Origin: Solimonas sp964507195
GTDB taxonomy: Bacteria > Pseudomonadota > Gammaproteobacteria > Nevskiales > Nevskiaceae
Length of the DNA stretch: 64,000 nt
Direction of reading: 5' to 3'
Assembly (NCBI GenBank): GCA_964507195.1
Contig: CAZDPA010000002.1
Coordinates: 6,195-70,194 of the forward strand
This document shows positions 7,741 through 18,000 of the stretch, piece by piece (the stretch's first letter is position 1; each line of letters opens with the position of its first letter). The notes under the pieces are model-generated. The model did not search any database and was not told where the DNA came from. It saw only the letters and a program-made list of their open reading frames with translations. The position numbers and the translations under genes were made by a program.

Positions 7741-9967
7741 CCGCATGCATCGCGACGGCTGCAAGAAAATCCTGACTCCAGCGGCGGATGTCGTTGTGGC
7801 AGACGATTTCGTACAGGGATTTGATCCGGTGCTGCGATTCGGTGGCGTTCATGTCGAGTGCCTGGCCGATGACTGAAAGCAGATCGGCAGGATCATGCGG
7901 ATTGGTCAGCAGCGCCCCCTTCAGCTCTGCAGCCGCACCGGCAAACTCGGACAGCACCAGCACACCGCTGCCGTCGGTGAGACCCTGCACCGCAGAGTAT
8001 TCCTTCGCCACCAGATTCAGGCCGTCGCGCAGCGGCGTGATCCACATGACTGAGGCAACCGCGTAGTACGCCATCAGATCCTCGAACGGCACACTGCGGA
8101 ACCAGAACTGCAGCGGTTGCCAGTCGACCCGGCCGTAGCGCCCGTTGATGCGGCCTGCGGCCTGCTCGATCTGCGTCTGCAGGCTCGCGTAGGCCTTCAT
8201 CTCATTTGCCGCTGGCACGCACACCGCGATCATCGTGATCGCGCCGTGCAGTTCCGGGCGCGTTTCCAGCAGCGCCTCGAATGCACGCAACTTCTCAAGC
8301 GTGCCCTTCGTGTAATCCAGCCGTTCGACCGACAGGATCAGGCGCTGCGCGCGCAATTGCGCGCGCAGCGCGATGATCTGCTCCAGCACGCGCGGTTGTG
8401 CCATCAACTCTCCGATCCGCTCGACGTCGAGGCCGACAGGATGCGCCCCCAGACGCACGACGCGGCCGTGCACCTCGATCGCCGAAGTCATGCTGTCGAG
8501 TCCGACCGCGCATCCGTAGGTCAGATAGCGCGGCGCGCAGTTCTCCCACTCCAGCGCCTTGACCGGCATCACGCCGCGCGCCACGTCGATGAAGTTCTCG
8601 ACCTGGCGCGGGATGTGGAAACCGACGTAATCACATTGCAGCAGGCTGCCGATGATGGTCCGGCGCCAGGGCAGCACGTTGAACACATCGGCAGACGGAA
8701 AGTAGGTGTGGTGGAAGAATGCGATACGCACGTCGCTGCGCATCTCGCGCAGAAAGGCCGGAACCAGCCACAGGTTGTAGTCGTGAATCCACACCGTGGC
8801 ATTGACCGCCGCTTCGCGCGCAGCGACCTGGGCGAACTTGCGGTTGACCTCGACGAAAACTTTCCAATGGTCCTCACGGAAGCTGGCCCGCTCCCAGAAC
8901 GTATGCAGCGTCGGCCAGAAGGCGTCCTTCGACAGGCGTTTGTAGAACACATCGACATCGAGTTTCGTCAATGCCACACGCGCGGCAACCAGGTTCGGGA
9001 AGCGCTCGACATCCACGGGCGTGCGCACCTCGAACGGCTCGGCCTTGGGGTCCAGTGTCGACCACGCCACCCAGGCACCGCGCTGACCGGTCGAGAACAG
9101 ACTCATCAGGGTCGGAATGATGCCGTTCGGCGAGGCATGACGACGGCGCACGATGCGACCGTCCTCGATCGCTTCCTCGTAGGGCAGCCGGTGGTAAACG
9201 ACTACGAGATCCGACTCGCCCGGCTTCTGGACCGCATCGCGCATCGAATCGATGCTGCGGCTGCCGAGAAAGCCGAAATGATGGAGCGCATCGAGAATGC
9301 CGCCGCATCCCGGACGCGTGGCCTGCAGTACGCGACCCATCCGCTGTGTGCTCTCCAGCAAACCGGCTTCCGATTCGCCGACGCAGACGCCCTTGAAGCC
9401 CTGCTCGAACATGGACAGGTCGTTCAGCGTATCGCCCGCCACGAGCACGGATTCGGCATCGATGCCGAGCGCATCGACGAGCGCAACCAGCGTAGCGCCC
9501 TTGTTGACACCTTTCGGCAGCACATCGAGATACTTCGCTGCCGAGAACAGCAGGTCGCACTCAAGACCGGCCGCAACGATATGCATCTCTTCGGTAATCA
9601 CCTCTTCTTCGCAGAAGTAGCTGCAGCGGCGTTGCTGAGGCGTGGCCTGACGCACGAGCTCATGGAAGCGGCTGAACGCCGCAGCGACCAGCTGCTCGCC
9701 TGGCCAGAGACCGGCGATCTCCGATTGCAAAGGTTGAATCGCTTGCAGCGTGGTGCCGTCAACGACCGACGCGCCGACATCGCAGATGATGTAGTCGGGC
9801 TGTGGCAGCGACGGATCGGAAAGGAGCGGCAGCACGGTTTCGAGACCACGGCCGGTGACATAGGCCAGCTTGATGTCCGGATGCCGGGCGATCAACTGGT
9901 AAAGCTGGTGCCGGTCGGTGGCGCTGCCACCGAGAAAGGTGCCGTCCAGGTCAGTTGCCAGAAGCAT
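7709..9967 (-). CDS. ggpPS: Bifunctional glucosylglycerol-phosphate phosphatase/synthase (HAD-GT20 fusion)
   Basis: A 752 aa two-domain protein. Residues 1-240 form a HAD Cof/sucrose-phosphatase-type domain with motif I DLDGT (residues 6-10) and motif IV GDTLND (178-183). From about residue 253 a GT20 domain begins with SDLVVVYHRLPYEE and continues with SPNGIIPTL, WIHDYNLWLVP, FFHHTYFPS, SVERLDYTKG and TPLRDGLNLVAKEY. The VVYHRLPYEE...NGIIPTL opening is the signature that separates GgpS from trehalose-phosphate synthase OtsA. The synthase joins ADP-glucose and glycerol 3-phosphate; the HAD half removes the phosphate to give glucosylglycerol, a salt-stress solute. Such N-terminal phosphatase fusions are known in halotolerant gammaproteobacteria. 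The start ATG at 9967 sits right before the HAD motif. Confidence 0.9.
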   Translation of the reverse strand: MLLATDLDGTFLGGSATDRHQLYQLIARHPDIKLAYVTGRGLETVLPLLSDPSLPQPDYIICDVGASVVDGTTLQAIQPLQSEIAGLWPGEQLVAAAFSRFHELVRQATPQQRRCSYFCEEEVITEEMHIVAAGLECDLLFSAAKYLDVLPKGVNKGATLVALVDALGIDAESVLVAGDTLNDLSMFEQGFKGVCVGESEAGLLESTQRMGRVLQATRPGCGGILDALHHFGFLGSRSIDSMRDAVQKPGESDLVVVYHRLPYEEAIEDGRIVRRRHASPNGIIPTLMSLFSTGQRGAWVAWSTLDPKAEPFEVRTPVDVERFPNLVAARVALTKLDVDVFYKRLSKDAFWPTLHTFWERASFREDHWKVFVEVNRKFAQVAAREAAVNATVWIHDYNLWLVPAFLREMRSDVRIAFFHHTYFPSADVFNVLPWRRTIIGSLLQCDYVGFHIPRQVENFIDVARGVMPVKALEWENCAPRYLTYGCAVGLDSMTSAIEVHGRVVRLGAHPVGLDVERIGELMAQPRVLEQIIALRAQLRAQRLILSVERLDYTKGTLEKLRAFEALLETRPELHGAITMIAVCVPAANEMKAYASLQTQIEQAAGRINGRYGRVDWQPLQFWFRSVPFEDLMAYYAVASVMWITPLRDGLNLVAKEYSAVQGLTDGSGVLVLSEFAGAAAELKGALLTNPHDPADLLSVIGQALDMNATESQHRIKSLYEIVCHNDIRRWSQDFLAAVAMHAASETERPAAP

Positions 9968-10527
9968 AGGAAAAAGATCCCCACTGTTTTCCGGTCAATG
10001 GCTGACGAAAGCGAGGCTCACGACATACCCGGAGCCCGATCCGTGATCAGCGCGCCAGACGAAATGGCGCAACATCAAGTACGAATATCGTCGTTCGCAG
10101 TCCGCGCGAATGTGCCTCTTGAAGCCGGGAATGGCCCGTCATGTGGGCCGCGGATTGCGCTTGAACAGGACAAGCGCGCGATGAGCCAAAAAAGCTGGCC
10201 TCAGTTCTGGCGTCAAGGGCAGAAATGCCGAAATTGTGTGCGCCAGCACAAACCATACCCGATTCTGGACGACGCAGCCAGGTTGCGCCGGATTTTCTCA
10301 GCGATGGGATCACTGATCGCGACGTCGTGCGGCGCGATCTCGAACCGCTCGCCACTCAAGCTCGCGCGCGCTCCGTGGAAAGATTTCCACTGCAATCACC
10401 ATGCAAAACCGGAGACGCCAGTGGATGCCAGCGCGCCTTCGAGACCTGCCCGGCAAACTGGCTTATGCAACCAGCGGAAAAGCTCGTTCGTGGGCACACA
10501 GACACAACGCCATGGCGCCAACAGGCG
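9968..10527. other. 560-bp non-coding stretch upstream of ggpPS
   Basis: Several open frames cross this region, but none has protein-like composition, a ribosome site or a recognisable motif. The region should contain the promoter of the minus-strand ggpPS gene. In cyanobacteria and some gammaproteobacteria this gene is salt-induced, but I see no defined operator. The 3-prime end of the diguanylate cyclase gene bounds it on the right. Confidence 0.5.
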
Positions 10528-11439
10528 CTAGGTTAAAGCCGAAGCTGTCTCGCTCCGGTTCCGGCCGGCCAACTTGGCCCGGTAAAGCGCGCGGTCGGCC
10601 TCATCAAGCACTGAACGCCCAGCGTCCCCATCGACCGGGTAGGCCGCGATTCCTGCTGAAATCGTGATTGTTCCGAGGTCTTCGTCATTGCGGCTTGTCA
10701 TCTTGAGCTCGGCGCACGCCTTGCGAATCTTCTCTGCCTGCGCATGTCCGTCGCGAAGCGTTGCACCACGCATCACAATGGTGAACTCCTCCCCTCCATA
10801 CCTGCAGATGACGTCGCCTCTGCGGGTATTGCTGATCAGCAATCGGGCAATCGCCTGAATGACTGCGTCGCCTGTTGAGTGACCGTACTTGTCATTCAAC
10901 GCCTTGAAGTGATCGATATCCAGCATGATGATCGCGTAGCCTCGTCGATCCTCGAGAGAAAGGGTTTCGCTGAGAAATCTCCGGTTGTACAACGCAGTCA
11001 ACGGGTCCCTCAGTGAGTTTTCGAGCAGTTCGAGGCGAAGCGCTTCGTTGGCCTTCTCCAAGGCCTCTCGCTCCCGCAGGAACCGGGACGCGGTCCGAAT
11101 CAGCGGCCACAGCACGATTGCAGTCCCGATCGACGCGATCGCGGTGATCACCTTGAGCGCGGCCTCCAGGCGATATACCGGCTTCCAGATTCCGGCCACG
11201 CCGACAAAATGAGTAAGCCCGCAGGCAAAAATGAAGATGCCGAAGAGGACAAACATCCAGCTGAACTTCAGCTCCTTCTGATCCCGGATGAAGATCATCA
11301 GGGCAGCCGAGATGGAGACATATGCCAGGCCAATGGTCATGTCGGAGATGACCAAGGTCCACAGCAGGCCCGGCTTCCAGGCCAGACAGTAGCCGTGAGG
11401 AAGTCCGGAGCCCAAGAGCGAATCCAGAAAGCTACTCAT
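10528..11439 (-). CDS. Diguanylate cyclase with ethylene-receptor-like membrane sensor domain
   Basis: A 303 aa protein. Residues 25-120 contain three to four membrane helices with SDMTIGLAYVSI, FGIFIFACGLTHFV and LKVITAIASIGTAI. These match the ethylene-binding domain of plant ETR1 and its bacterial relatives, including the Asp (33), Tyr (40), Cys (73) and His (77) that in ETR1 surround and hold the copper ion. A short coiled linker (LREREALEKANEALRLELLE) leads to a GGDEF domain with DPLTALYNRRF, DIDHFKALND and the active site RYGGEEF. An RRGD inhibitory site lies five residues before GGEEF, so product feedback is likely. The protein would make cyclic di-GMP from two GTP in response to a membrane signal. 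That ethylene or copper is the signal is inference from residue conservation. Confidence 0.9.
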   Translation of the reverse strand: MSSFLDSLLGSGLPHGYCLAWKPGLLWTLVISDMTIGLAYVSISAALMIFIRDQKELKFSWMFVLFGIFIFACGLTHFVGVAGIWKPVYRLEAALKVITAIASIGTAIVLWPLIRTASRFLREREALEKANEALRLELLENSLRDPLTALYNRRFLSETLSLEDRRGYAIIMLDIDHFKALNDKYGHSTGDAVIQAIARLLISNTRRGDVICRYGGEEFTIVMRGATLRDGHAQAEKIRKACAELKMTSRNDEDLGTITISAGIAAYPVDGDAGRSVLDEADRALYRAKLAGRNRSETASALT

Positions 11440-11738
11440 GTTGACCTCGATGCATTTCCTGCGATGAACGCGCCTCCACAGATGTCACATGCAGGGGCCT
11501 CCGGTCAAGCGGACGCGGCACGTCAGCGCATCGGTCATTTTCTGAGTCACGCGCGACGTGGTACGCGAATCGATTGAAAGGCTTGAAGCAGTCGGACACG
11601 GGTTCGACCGATCTGCGTTTGAACCTGCGGCTCCGGCATCGCCCATGCCTCCATAACCGACCGTACGTCGGATAATCGATTTTTGGTCGCGCCGCGTGCG
11701 TAGCCTGCCGGACTCGCAGTCCTACTCGGAGCGGTCCT

Positions 11739-12017
11739 ATGAAGCGTTGGGATGTAATGGCTGGTATTTCAGGGATGATCGCGGTGCTGGCCTTCGTGTA
11801 CCTGATTGCCGTGATGGTGAATCCGCAGATCGCTGGATTCAGCGCTTCCGCATTTGCGGCGCTGGCTGCTGGCGTGCTTGGAATCATTGTCGGGATCGTC
11901 GGCATGTCGCAAGAGACGAAGACCCAGAGCGCCGTGGCCGAAGCCAACGACGAGACCTTCTCAATGGGCCGGCTGGACGTCTACCGTCAGCTGCAGCGCA
12001 GCCGCAGCCGGGGATAA
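11739..12017 (+). CDS. Small membrane protein of unknown function
   Basis: A 92 aa protein starting at an ATG about 10 bp after a GGAGCGG ribosome-site-like stretch. Two hydrophobic segments are visible, one at about residues 8-28 (MAGISGMIAVLAFVYLIAVM) and one at about 36-56, rich in Ala/Gly/Ile. A polar tail ends in a basic RQLQRSRSRG. No family is recognised. The 299 bp between this gene and the diguanylate cyclase hold nothing I can name. It probably sits in the inner membrane with the charged tail in the cytoplasm. Confidence 0.6.
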   Translation: MKRWDVMAGISGMIAVLAFVYLIAVMVNPQIAGFSASAFAALAAGVLGIIVGIVGMSQETKTQSAVAEANDETFSMGRLDVYRQLQRSRSRG

Positions 12018-12278
12018 GACGAGCAGGCGTCACTGCAGAGGAGCGTTGCTGGCTGCGGCGGCGTGAGAACGTGGCGCCTGTGTCGCTTCGCAATGCCTGT
12101 TCAGACGCTGACGTGTGCCTGTCATAAACAAGGGTAGGGAAGAAGCGATCTCCCTTGATGCCTCCCGCTGCAAACCGCTGAGGCGGCCCTTTCTGTCCGA
12201 CTGTCCGGTCCGGATCGATAAATGTCGACTGCACTGAGACGATCCAGAGAACCTGCTCAGACCGCGATCACGATCGAC

Positions 12279-12626
12279 ATGACTTTCCAGGCGCTAAGCA
12301 CCTTGACCCGGGCCGCTATCGCTGCAGCAATCGCCCTGGCGATCCCCGGCATGGCCTTCGCAGGCAGTCCGCCTTGGGATGAAGCCCAGCGGCCGCCGGC
12401 ATCGAACACGCTGAAATGGATTCAGGCGGGCGATGCTCCGCTACTGTTTTCCGACCTGCCTACCGATCTGTGGGATCGGCCATTTGTAGTCACCCTGACT
12501 TCAGCCCAAACCATTGTCTTCTACTCGATGGGGCCCAATGGCCTGGATGATGAGGGGCGCCGCGACGATGTTATTCCCGAGGTGCTCAATGATTACTACC
12601 GAAGGAGAAAGATCAGGCACTTCTAG
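12279..12626 (+). CDS. Small exported protein with pseudopilin-like C-terminal motif
   Basis: A 115 aa protein if the ATG at 12279 is used. This start gives a clean signal peptide (RAAIAAAIALAIPGMAFAGS) whereas the earlier in-frame ATG at 12222 adds 19 non-hydrophobic residues. No strong ribosome site marks either. The mature part contains WDRPFVVTLTSAQTIVFYSM followed by GPNGLDDEGRRDDV. That acidic loop resembles the calcium-binding end of type II secretion major pseudopilins (GspG) and small periplasmic relatives. It lacks the pilin-type N-terminal helix and prepilin cleavage site, so it is not a functional pseudopilin. Function unknown. Confidence 0.55.
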   Translation: MTFQALSTLTRAAIAAAIALAIPGMAFAGSPPWDEAQRPPASNTLKWIQAGDAPLLFSDLPTDLWDRPFVVTLTSAQTIVFYSMGPNGLDDEGRRDDVIPEVLNDYYRRRKIRHF

Positions 12627-12753
12627 CGATCTCCGGACAGCCCGCCCGCATCACATTCGTGCAGCCCGGATGCACAGACGCCTGCTGGTTGTGCCGCATG
12701 ATCCACGTTGCACGCCCTGTGATTTGACCCAGAAAGAAGGTGAGGCAAGATAG

Positions 12754-13857
12754 ATGATGACTCGGTTGCTCTTCGCGACAGCGCTGGGTTGCATGCTCGG
12801 TGCGTGCGCCAGCACCGGCAGGGTCTACGCGCCCGTGTTGGATGAATGTCGCGGCTACCTGTCGCGAGGACAGTACGAAGAAGCCGCGCGCTCCTGCGAT
12901 GCAGGCTTCGCGGAGATCGAGCGGGACGCAGGCGCACAGCAGGCGAACGCGCATCGGCTGGTTGATCTGGCTTCCAGCGCGATCCGGTTCGGTGATTATC
13001 GGATTGCCGAAAAGGCCGCAGGATTGGCTGCTCCCCACGATCGGAATGCGCTCGCGGTCCTCGCCGTCGCGCAGACCAGGCTGGGTGACTACGACGCCGC
13101 GATTGCACGCGGAGCTGAATACCTTAAGCACAACGGGACCGAAGCGCCGATGGCGCTGGATGCGATATCCGCGATGGGCACTGCGCAGGCGACGCTCGGC
13201 CACCTGGACGAAGCGCGGCAGATGGTGAAAGCCGCCAACCGGGTTGCAGCCGCTGAGCTCGATAGTTTTTCCACGGTCAGCGCCAATTCCCTGGAGGCTT
13301 CAGTCCTGTGGCTCGCGGGCGAGAAAAAGGCCAGCGGAGACTTGGCCAGCCGAGCGCTTGCCCTGGCCATTCAGTCCGGCCTCGATACGTCGGCGCTGCT
13401 CAGCAATGTCGCCAGGCTGAGATTCGAGGAGGCGAAGTATGACGAGGCGCGCGCGCTGCTCGAGAAATCGCTGGGTGTAGCGCACCTGCAACTCTGGCCT
13501 GGACACCCTGATTACGCGAGGACGATGAATGACCTCGGACTTCTGGATTACATGGCGGGTCGCACCGAAGATGCGGAGACCAAGTACTTGCTGGCGCTCA
13601 AAGTCCGGAAGCAACGGCTGGGTCCGACGCACACTTCGGTAGCCCAGACCTTGAACAATCTCGGCGCGCTCTATCACCGCCTCGGCGATCTCGATCAGGC
13701 GGCGGCACTCTACGAGAAGGCGCTCGATATCAACTTTGCAGTGCTCGGCAGAAGCCACCGACGAACGCAACTGCTATTCGCCAATCTGGAAATGCTCGCC
13801 AAGGATCGACGTCACAGCACTGTTCCGCGCCGCGAGCCGAGTATTGATGGTCCTTGA
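12754..13857 (+). CDS. TPR-repeat lipoprotein
   Basis: A 367 aa protein. An ATG behind GGTGAGG opens a lipoprotein signal peptide with lipobox LGAC (Cys at about 18), so the protein should be lipid-anchored. From about residue 25 on there are degenerate tetratricopeptide repeats, becoming clear toward the end in the kinesin-light-chain style: HPDYARTMNDLGLLDYMAG and SVAQTLNNLGALYHRLGDLD. TPR units scaffold protein-protein contacts. The gene stands alone and follows the small exported protein by 127 bp; a functional link is not evident. Confidence 0.8.
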   Translation: MMTRLLFATALGCMLGACASTGRVYAPVLDECRGYLSRGQYEEAARSCDAGFAEIERDAGAQQANAHRLVDLASSAIRFGDYRIAEKAAGLAAPHDRNALAVLAVAQTRLGDYDAAIARGAEYLKHNGTEAPMALDAISAMGTAQATLGHLDEARQMVKAANRVAAAELDSFSTVSANSLEASVLWLAGEKKASGDLASRALALAIQSGLDTSALLSNVARLRFEEAKYDEARALLEKSLGVAHLQLWPGHPDYARTMNDLGLLDYMAGRTEDAETKYLLALKVRKQRLGPTHTSVAQTLNNLGALYHRLGDLDQAAALYEKALDINFAVLGRSHRRTQLLFANLEMLAKDRRHSTVPRREPSIDGP

Positions 13858-13963
13858 GGAGGGCGTTCTTGGGCCGGATGACTGGCCACTTTCACGAATT
13901 TGGCATTCACGCCAATGCATGAATTGGCCGATACTACGCGCCCCCGCTTACTCAATTGCCGCC

Positions 13964-14422
13964 ATGTCCGATATTGCCGCAGCGTTCAAAAGTGAAATCA
14001 TTCGCCTGTCCAAGAAGGTCATTCGCGAACATCTGAACCCTCTCAAGTCCGCGAGCTTGGCGCAGCGCAGACAACTTGCGGATCTCCGAGATCAGGTTGC
14101 TGCACTCAAGAAGGAAGTTGCTTATCTCAGTCGAGCTGCCAAGTCTGCTCCTGCGAAAGCGAATTCTCAGGTCGACAAGGCAAACCTTCGTTTTGTCGCT
14201 AAGGGCTTTAAAGCTCATCGCGCACGGCTTGGCCTGAGCGCAGAAGACGTTGCGCTTATCTTGGGCGTCAGCGGTCAGACTGTATTCAATTGGGAAAAGG
14301 GAAGCACAAAGCCCCGTGCTGATCAGCTCCCTGCGATTTCGGCACTGCGGAACATGGGTAAGCGTGAAGTCGCCGCGCGACTTGAGGAAATCGCATCCCC
14401 TCGAAAAGCCAAGAAGGCGTAA
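13964..14422 (+). CDS. XRE-type helix-turn-helix protein with coiled-coil N-terminus
   Basis: A 152 aa protein. I choose the ATG at 13964 (MSDIAAAFKSEIIRLSKKVI) because upstream codons read into non-protein-like sequence. Residues about 1-65 are helical and basic with a leucine-rich coiled coil (LADLRDQVAALKKEVAYL). Residues about 80-140 hold an XRE-type helix-turn-helix: RLGLSAEDVALILGVSGQTV followed by FNWEKGSTKPRADQLPAI. This domain order is common in small bacterial regulators near mobile regions. It marks the left side of the accessory island and precedes the giant recombinase by 590 bp. Its target is unknown. Confidence 0.8.
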   Translation: MSDIAAAFKSEIIRLSKKVIREHLNPLKSASLAQRRQLADLRDQVAALKKEVAYLSRAAKSAPAKANSQVDKANLRFVAKGFKAHRARLGLSAEDVALILGVSGQTVFNWEKGSTKPRADQLPAISALRNMGKREVAARLEEIASPRKAKKA

Positions 14423-15012
14423 CGCAGCGTATTTTCGGGCTGGGGCAGGCGTCGCGAGAAACTCAAGCTGTTGGCGCTCGTCAGAGAAGGACCATTTGAG
14501 GGCGATTCTGCGCGGAGTCCGGTGACCAGATGGGGTGCGACAAAGTCACTGGATCAATGCGGACTTTCATCGAAACTGATGGTCAGTCTTTCGACAAGCG
14601 CGCTGGTCAATCTGGTGCTAGCAGCAACACCCTGAGGGAACGCGGCCCTATCCAAAGGCAGGGGCACAGCGCGAGCATTTGTTGGGCACTTCAATTCAGA
14701 TGTTGGCGAGTGCCCAAATCTGGCCAACACTCAAAATGGCTTCTACCTCAGGCCATCAAAAACCAAAAGAGCCCGGCCGAGGCAATGCCCGACCAAGCTC
14801 CAAGTTGTTGATCGGCTTCGGAAGACGATTCTGAATGATGATTTTATAGAGCCCTATTTTGTCCAAAATTGTGCTTTATACCTTGTTTTTGCCTAGTATA
14901 TCCAAAAACTTTAGCCGACGCCATCGCAAAATAGCGTCTCAAAATGTACTTCTGTTTTTGTCCTAATTCATATGTCATAGTATGCCCATCGCGCCTCAAA
15001 CGGCCTTGGGCA
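14423..15012. other. Non-coding region upstream of the giant recombinase
   Basis: 590 bp without a supported gene. It turns AT-rich from about 14830, with TTTATA and TAGTATAT patches that could be promoter elements for the recombinase gene. The recombinase frame is open from an ATG at 14944, but the first 23 codons (Cys/Phe-rich) look untranslated. The alternative hairpins at 14682-14729 are listed separately. Confidence 0.5.
14682..14729. repeat. Two overlapping, mutually exclusive inverted repeats
   Basis: TTGGGCACT (14682-14690) pairs perfectly with AGTGCCCAA (14709-14717). The loop of that hairpin contains TGTTGGC (14701-14707), which pairs perfectly with GCCAACA (14723-14729) beyond it. 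Both hairpins cannot form at once, the layout of an attenuator or of an overlapping recombinase core site. It lies about 290 bp before the recombinase start. Confidence 0.5.
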
Positions 15013-18000
15013 ATGACCCTCAACACGACAGGCTCACCCTCAATTGAAGCGACGGCTGAGCACTTTAGCCAGACCATTGCCGACGTCCCGGGTCGGGCCG
15101 ATATTGCCGCCCTGTCGCGTTGGCTGAAAGTCGGAAACCAACAGCATCTCGAACGCGCCTGCCACCGGCTGATTCAATGCTCGAGGCTGGCGCCATGGCT
15201 GATCCAGGTTATCGCCAGAAGCGCCCCCTCCGCTGACGTAGAGCGAGGACTTCGGATGCTCGCCAAGGATGGGCGCGTCGCGAGCTTCCGCGGTTCAACC
15301 GAGCAGTTTTCCGTTCTGACTGCCCTGCTGGGCCCCTCGGCCCGGCCGTCGCTAGCCCCGTTGGCGCCGCTGCGCGCAGCGCTGATCAGCGGGCTGGTGC
15401 TCAGCCGGAATCAGGAACAGCCGATAGCTGACAGCCATATCGAATCCCTGGCATCGGCGATTCGAGGAATCGAAGATAGGACCGGGCATCCTCTTAGGCG
15501 CGCCCTTTTGTCTCTCGGTGGTGTGCCTGTTCCGTCCCAGCTCGCAGATGCTCTGACTTTCTCCGAGGACTCCCCTGAACAGTTTCGAGAGAGTTGGGAG
15601 CGCGCCTGGAGCCCTTGGCTCCGCGGTCTGACCAGCTTTCTGACAGCCGGCGAATCCGATCCGCCGGCTCAGACACACAGCGAGGATGAAGAATCTGATC
15701 CATCTGAACCCGAGGTCCGGATCATTACCGCACCCCTGGAAGGCGGGGACCCGGGGTTTTCAGATGAACCAGATGATGAGCACGCGCCTTGGGTGAGCTT
15801 TGCTCAGCCCAAGCCTGGTCCGTCGAACCTCGTACCGAGTTTGCGCTCCGCGGAAATCCAGTACGCCCATCAGCGGATTCTTCAAGGTAACAGCCATCTA
15901 CTCACCGAGCACATTGAGGCACTCACCAGAGCGGAGTTCGGACTGGTCGTTAGGCAGCTTCTGAAGATCTCGGCAGACACAGCTGAGCCGCTCCCTCGGC
16001 GGCAACGTGCCATTGTCACCTTGCTCATAGGCGCTACTGGCCGCGCCGCAAAGCGCATTTGCGAGGCGGACATCGGACTCACCAGCACCGGAAGAGTATC
16101 GCGACTCACCATCAATCTGGCTCGCGGAGGGATTGACGAGCCAGTCCTCGATGTGGGAACCCGTCGGCCGGAGGGACGGGCGAAAAAGCACTTCGAGGCC
16201 GCCGACGATCAACTGTTTCTGCCGCTGAATGGAGACGTCGTTAAAAGCCTTCGGTCCATTCTTCAGCAGCAGCCGGTCGCGCGATTGCAGGACTGGTTCG
16301 GAGCCGCCTCTGCAGAAGCGGAAGTCGACGGCTTCCTCAAGAGCCTTGAGGAAATTCCTGAGCCAAGTCGAAATCAAGCACGCCTGCGCCGGTGGCTATC
16401 GACTGCGGTCCAAGAAGCCGGACTTGATCTGCCTTCCACGATGTTGATCGTCGGCGACACGCTGGGGAGGTCCACCTCCCCGCTTCACTACTATGCACCC
16501 AAGCTCAAGAACCTCTACGAGATCCACCGCCGTGCGCTTTTCGATGTGCTACCCGTTCCGGAGATTTCGCCCCCGGGCAGTCAGCGTATCGGGAAAGCTA
16601 ACGTACTAAAGCTGATTGACGCACGGGCAGGCATAAGCCAAGTGTGCAACAGCCTCAATCTATCGACCACCGCAGAGGAAGCTGCAGATCCGGTACGGGC
16701 TACGCAGATACACAATCGCCTAGCGATGTATCTGATGCTCTATATCTGTCTGATCACCGGCCATCGACCGCACAAGGCGCTCTTTCGACTGAAGCGATAT
16801 TCGTTTGATATCCACTATGGCTTCGCACTGCTAGACGATAAGCGGATCGATGCCGCCCACCGCAATCGGCTCACCGTCCTAACGGCCAACCTGTGCACAC
16901 AGCTGGAAGCGTTCTTTCAGCACCTGCTCGCGCTTAAGGTGCAGCACTGGATCACGCCAAGGGTGGCCGCCAAGATCGAAGCCATCTTGGACGGCAACGC
17001 ACCTCTCCTGTGTTTCTTTGACGTTGAGAATGAATTGGTCAGGGGTACACCCGACCACTGGAAGCAAATGTGGCCCGAGGCTTGGGAGAACGTGCAGCAC
17101 AATTGGTACCGGGCATACCTTGCTACGCACCTGCGCGAGTTAGGGGTCGACGGGACCAGCGCTGCTGCTCACCTCGGACATCTCGAGGCCGCGGGCTATC
17201 CATGGAATTCAGACTCCGTGTTGATTCCAATCGACCTCACGACCAGTGTTCAGCCGGCGTTGGAACACATCGAGCAATCGCTGGGTTTCAAGATTCGCCG
17301 GGGATTCGCCGCACTTTGCAGCACGCCGCCATCGATACCGCCGCTGCAGGATTGGTCACGGCTATTGGCTGAACACCAAAAGCAGGAACGTGCCCATGCC
17401 CAGGAAGAAGCGCGGGTCCGCAAGGCCAGCTTCCGCCGAGTCAAAAACAGGGCACGCGACTGGATTGAGACTACGCTGACGGCCGTCGCGCCGGACTTGC
17501 TAAACGTCATCTGGAACAAACGTCGCCAGTCGGTGAACGGACAGCCCTTACCTCCTCCGTCAGTGCTCCGTGTCACACCGGAAACAAGGGAATTGATCCT
17601 CGGCAAAATCTCTGACGATCTCGAGAGCCAGCCGATTCTACGCATTGCCGTGCACAACGCCCTGTGCCGCTCGATGCGCCACGCCATGCGAAGCGGCAAG
17701 CTCAGCGGTGACGACATCGGGCTGATAATCGCGGCCTCAGCCACTGAACTGGCGCCGTTCCTGGCCCACAACCAAGGGCTGGCCACTATTCAGTTAGGGT
17801 TGCTGCGGGATCGCCTGCAAGAGAAGCAATCTCCGAGTAGACCGATACCCTCCGAGATCCGCAGGACATTGGCTCTTGTGCTCTTTGGCGGGTTTACCGA
17901 CCCAGAACTCATCCTCCAGCTGGCCTGCGCATCAACGCAGAGCATTACGGCAACGCACCGTCACGATGGCATGCTGGTGACGATCGACGGATTGCGCGGC

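Noticed and set aside
8117..10531. 804-codon plus-strand frame opposite ggpPS
   Set aside because: His/Arg/Gln-rich composition without any motif; it mirrors the third codon positions of the real minus-strand gene.
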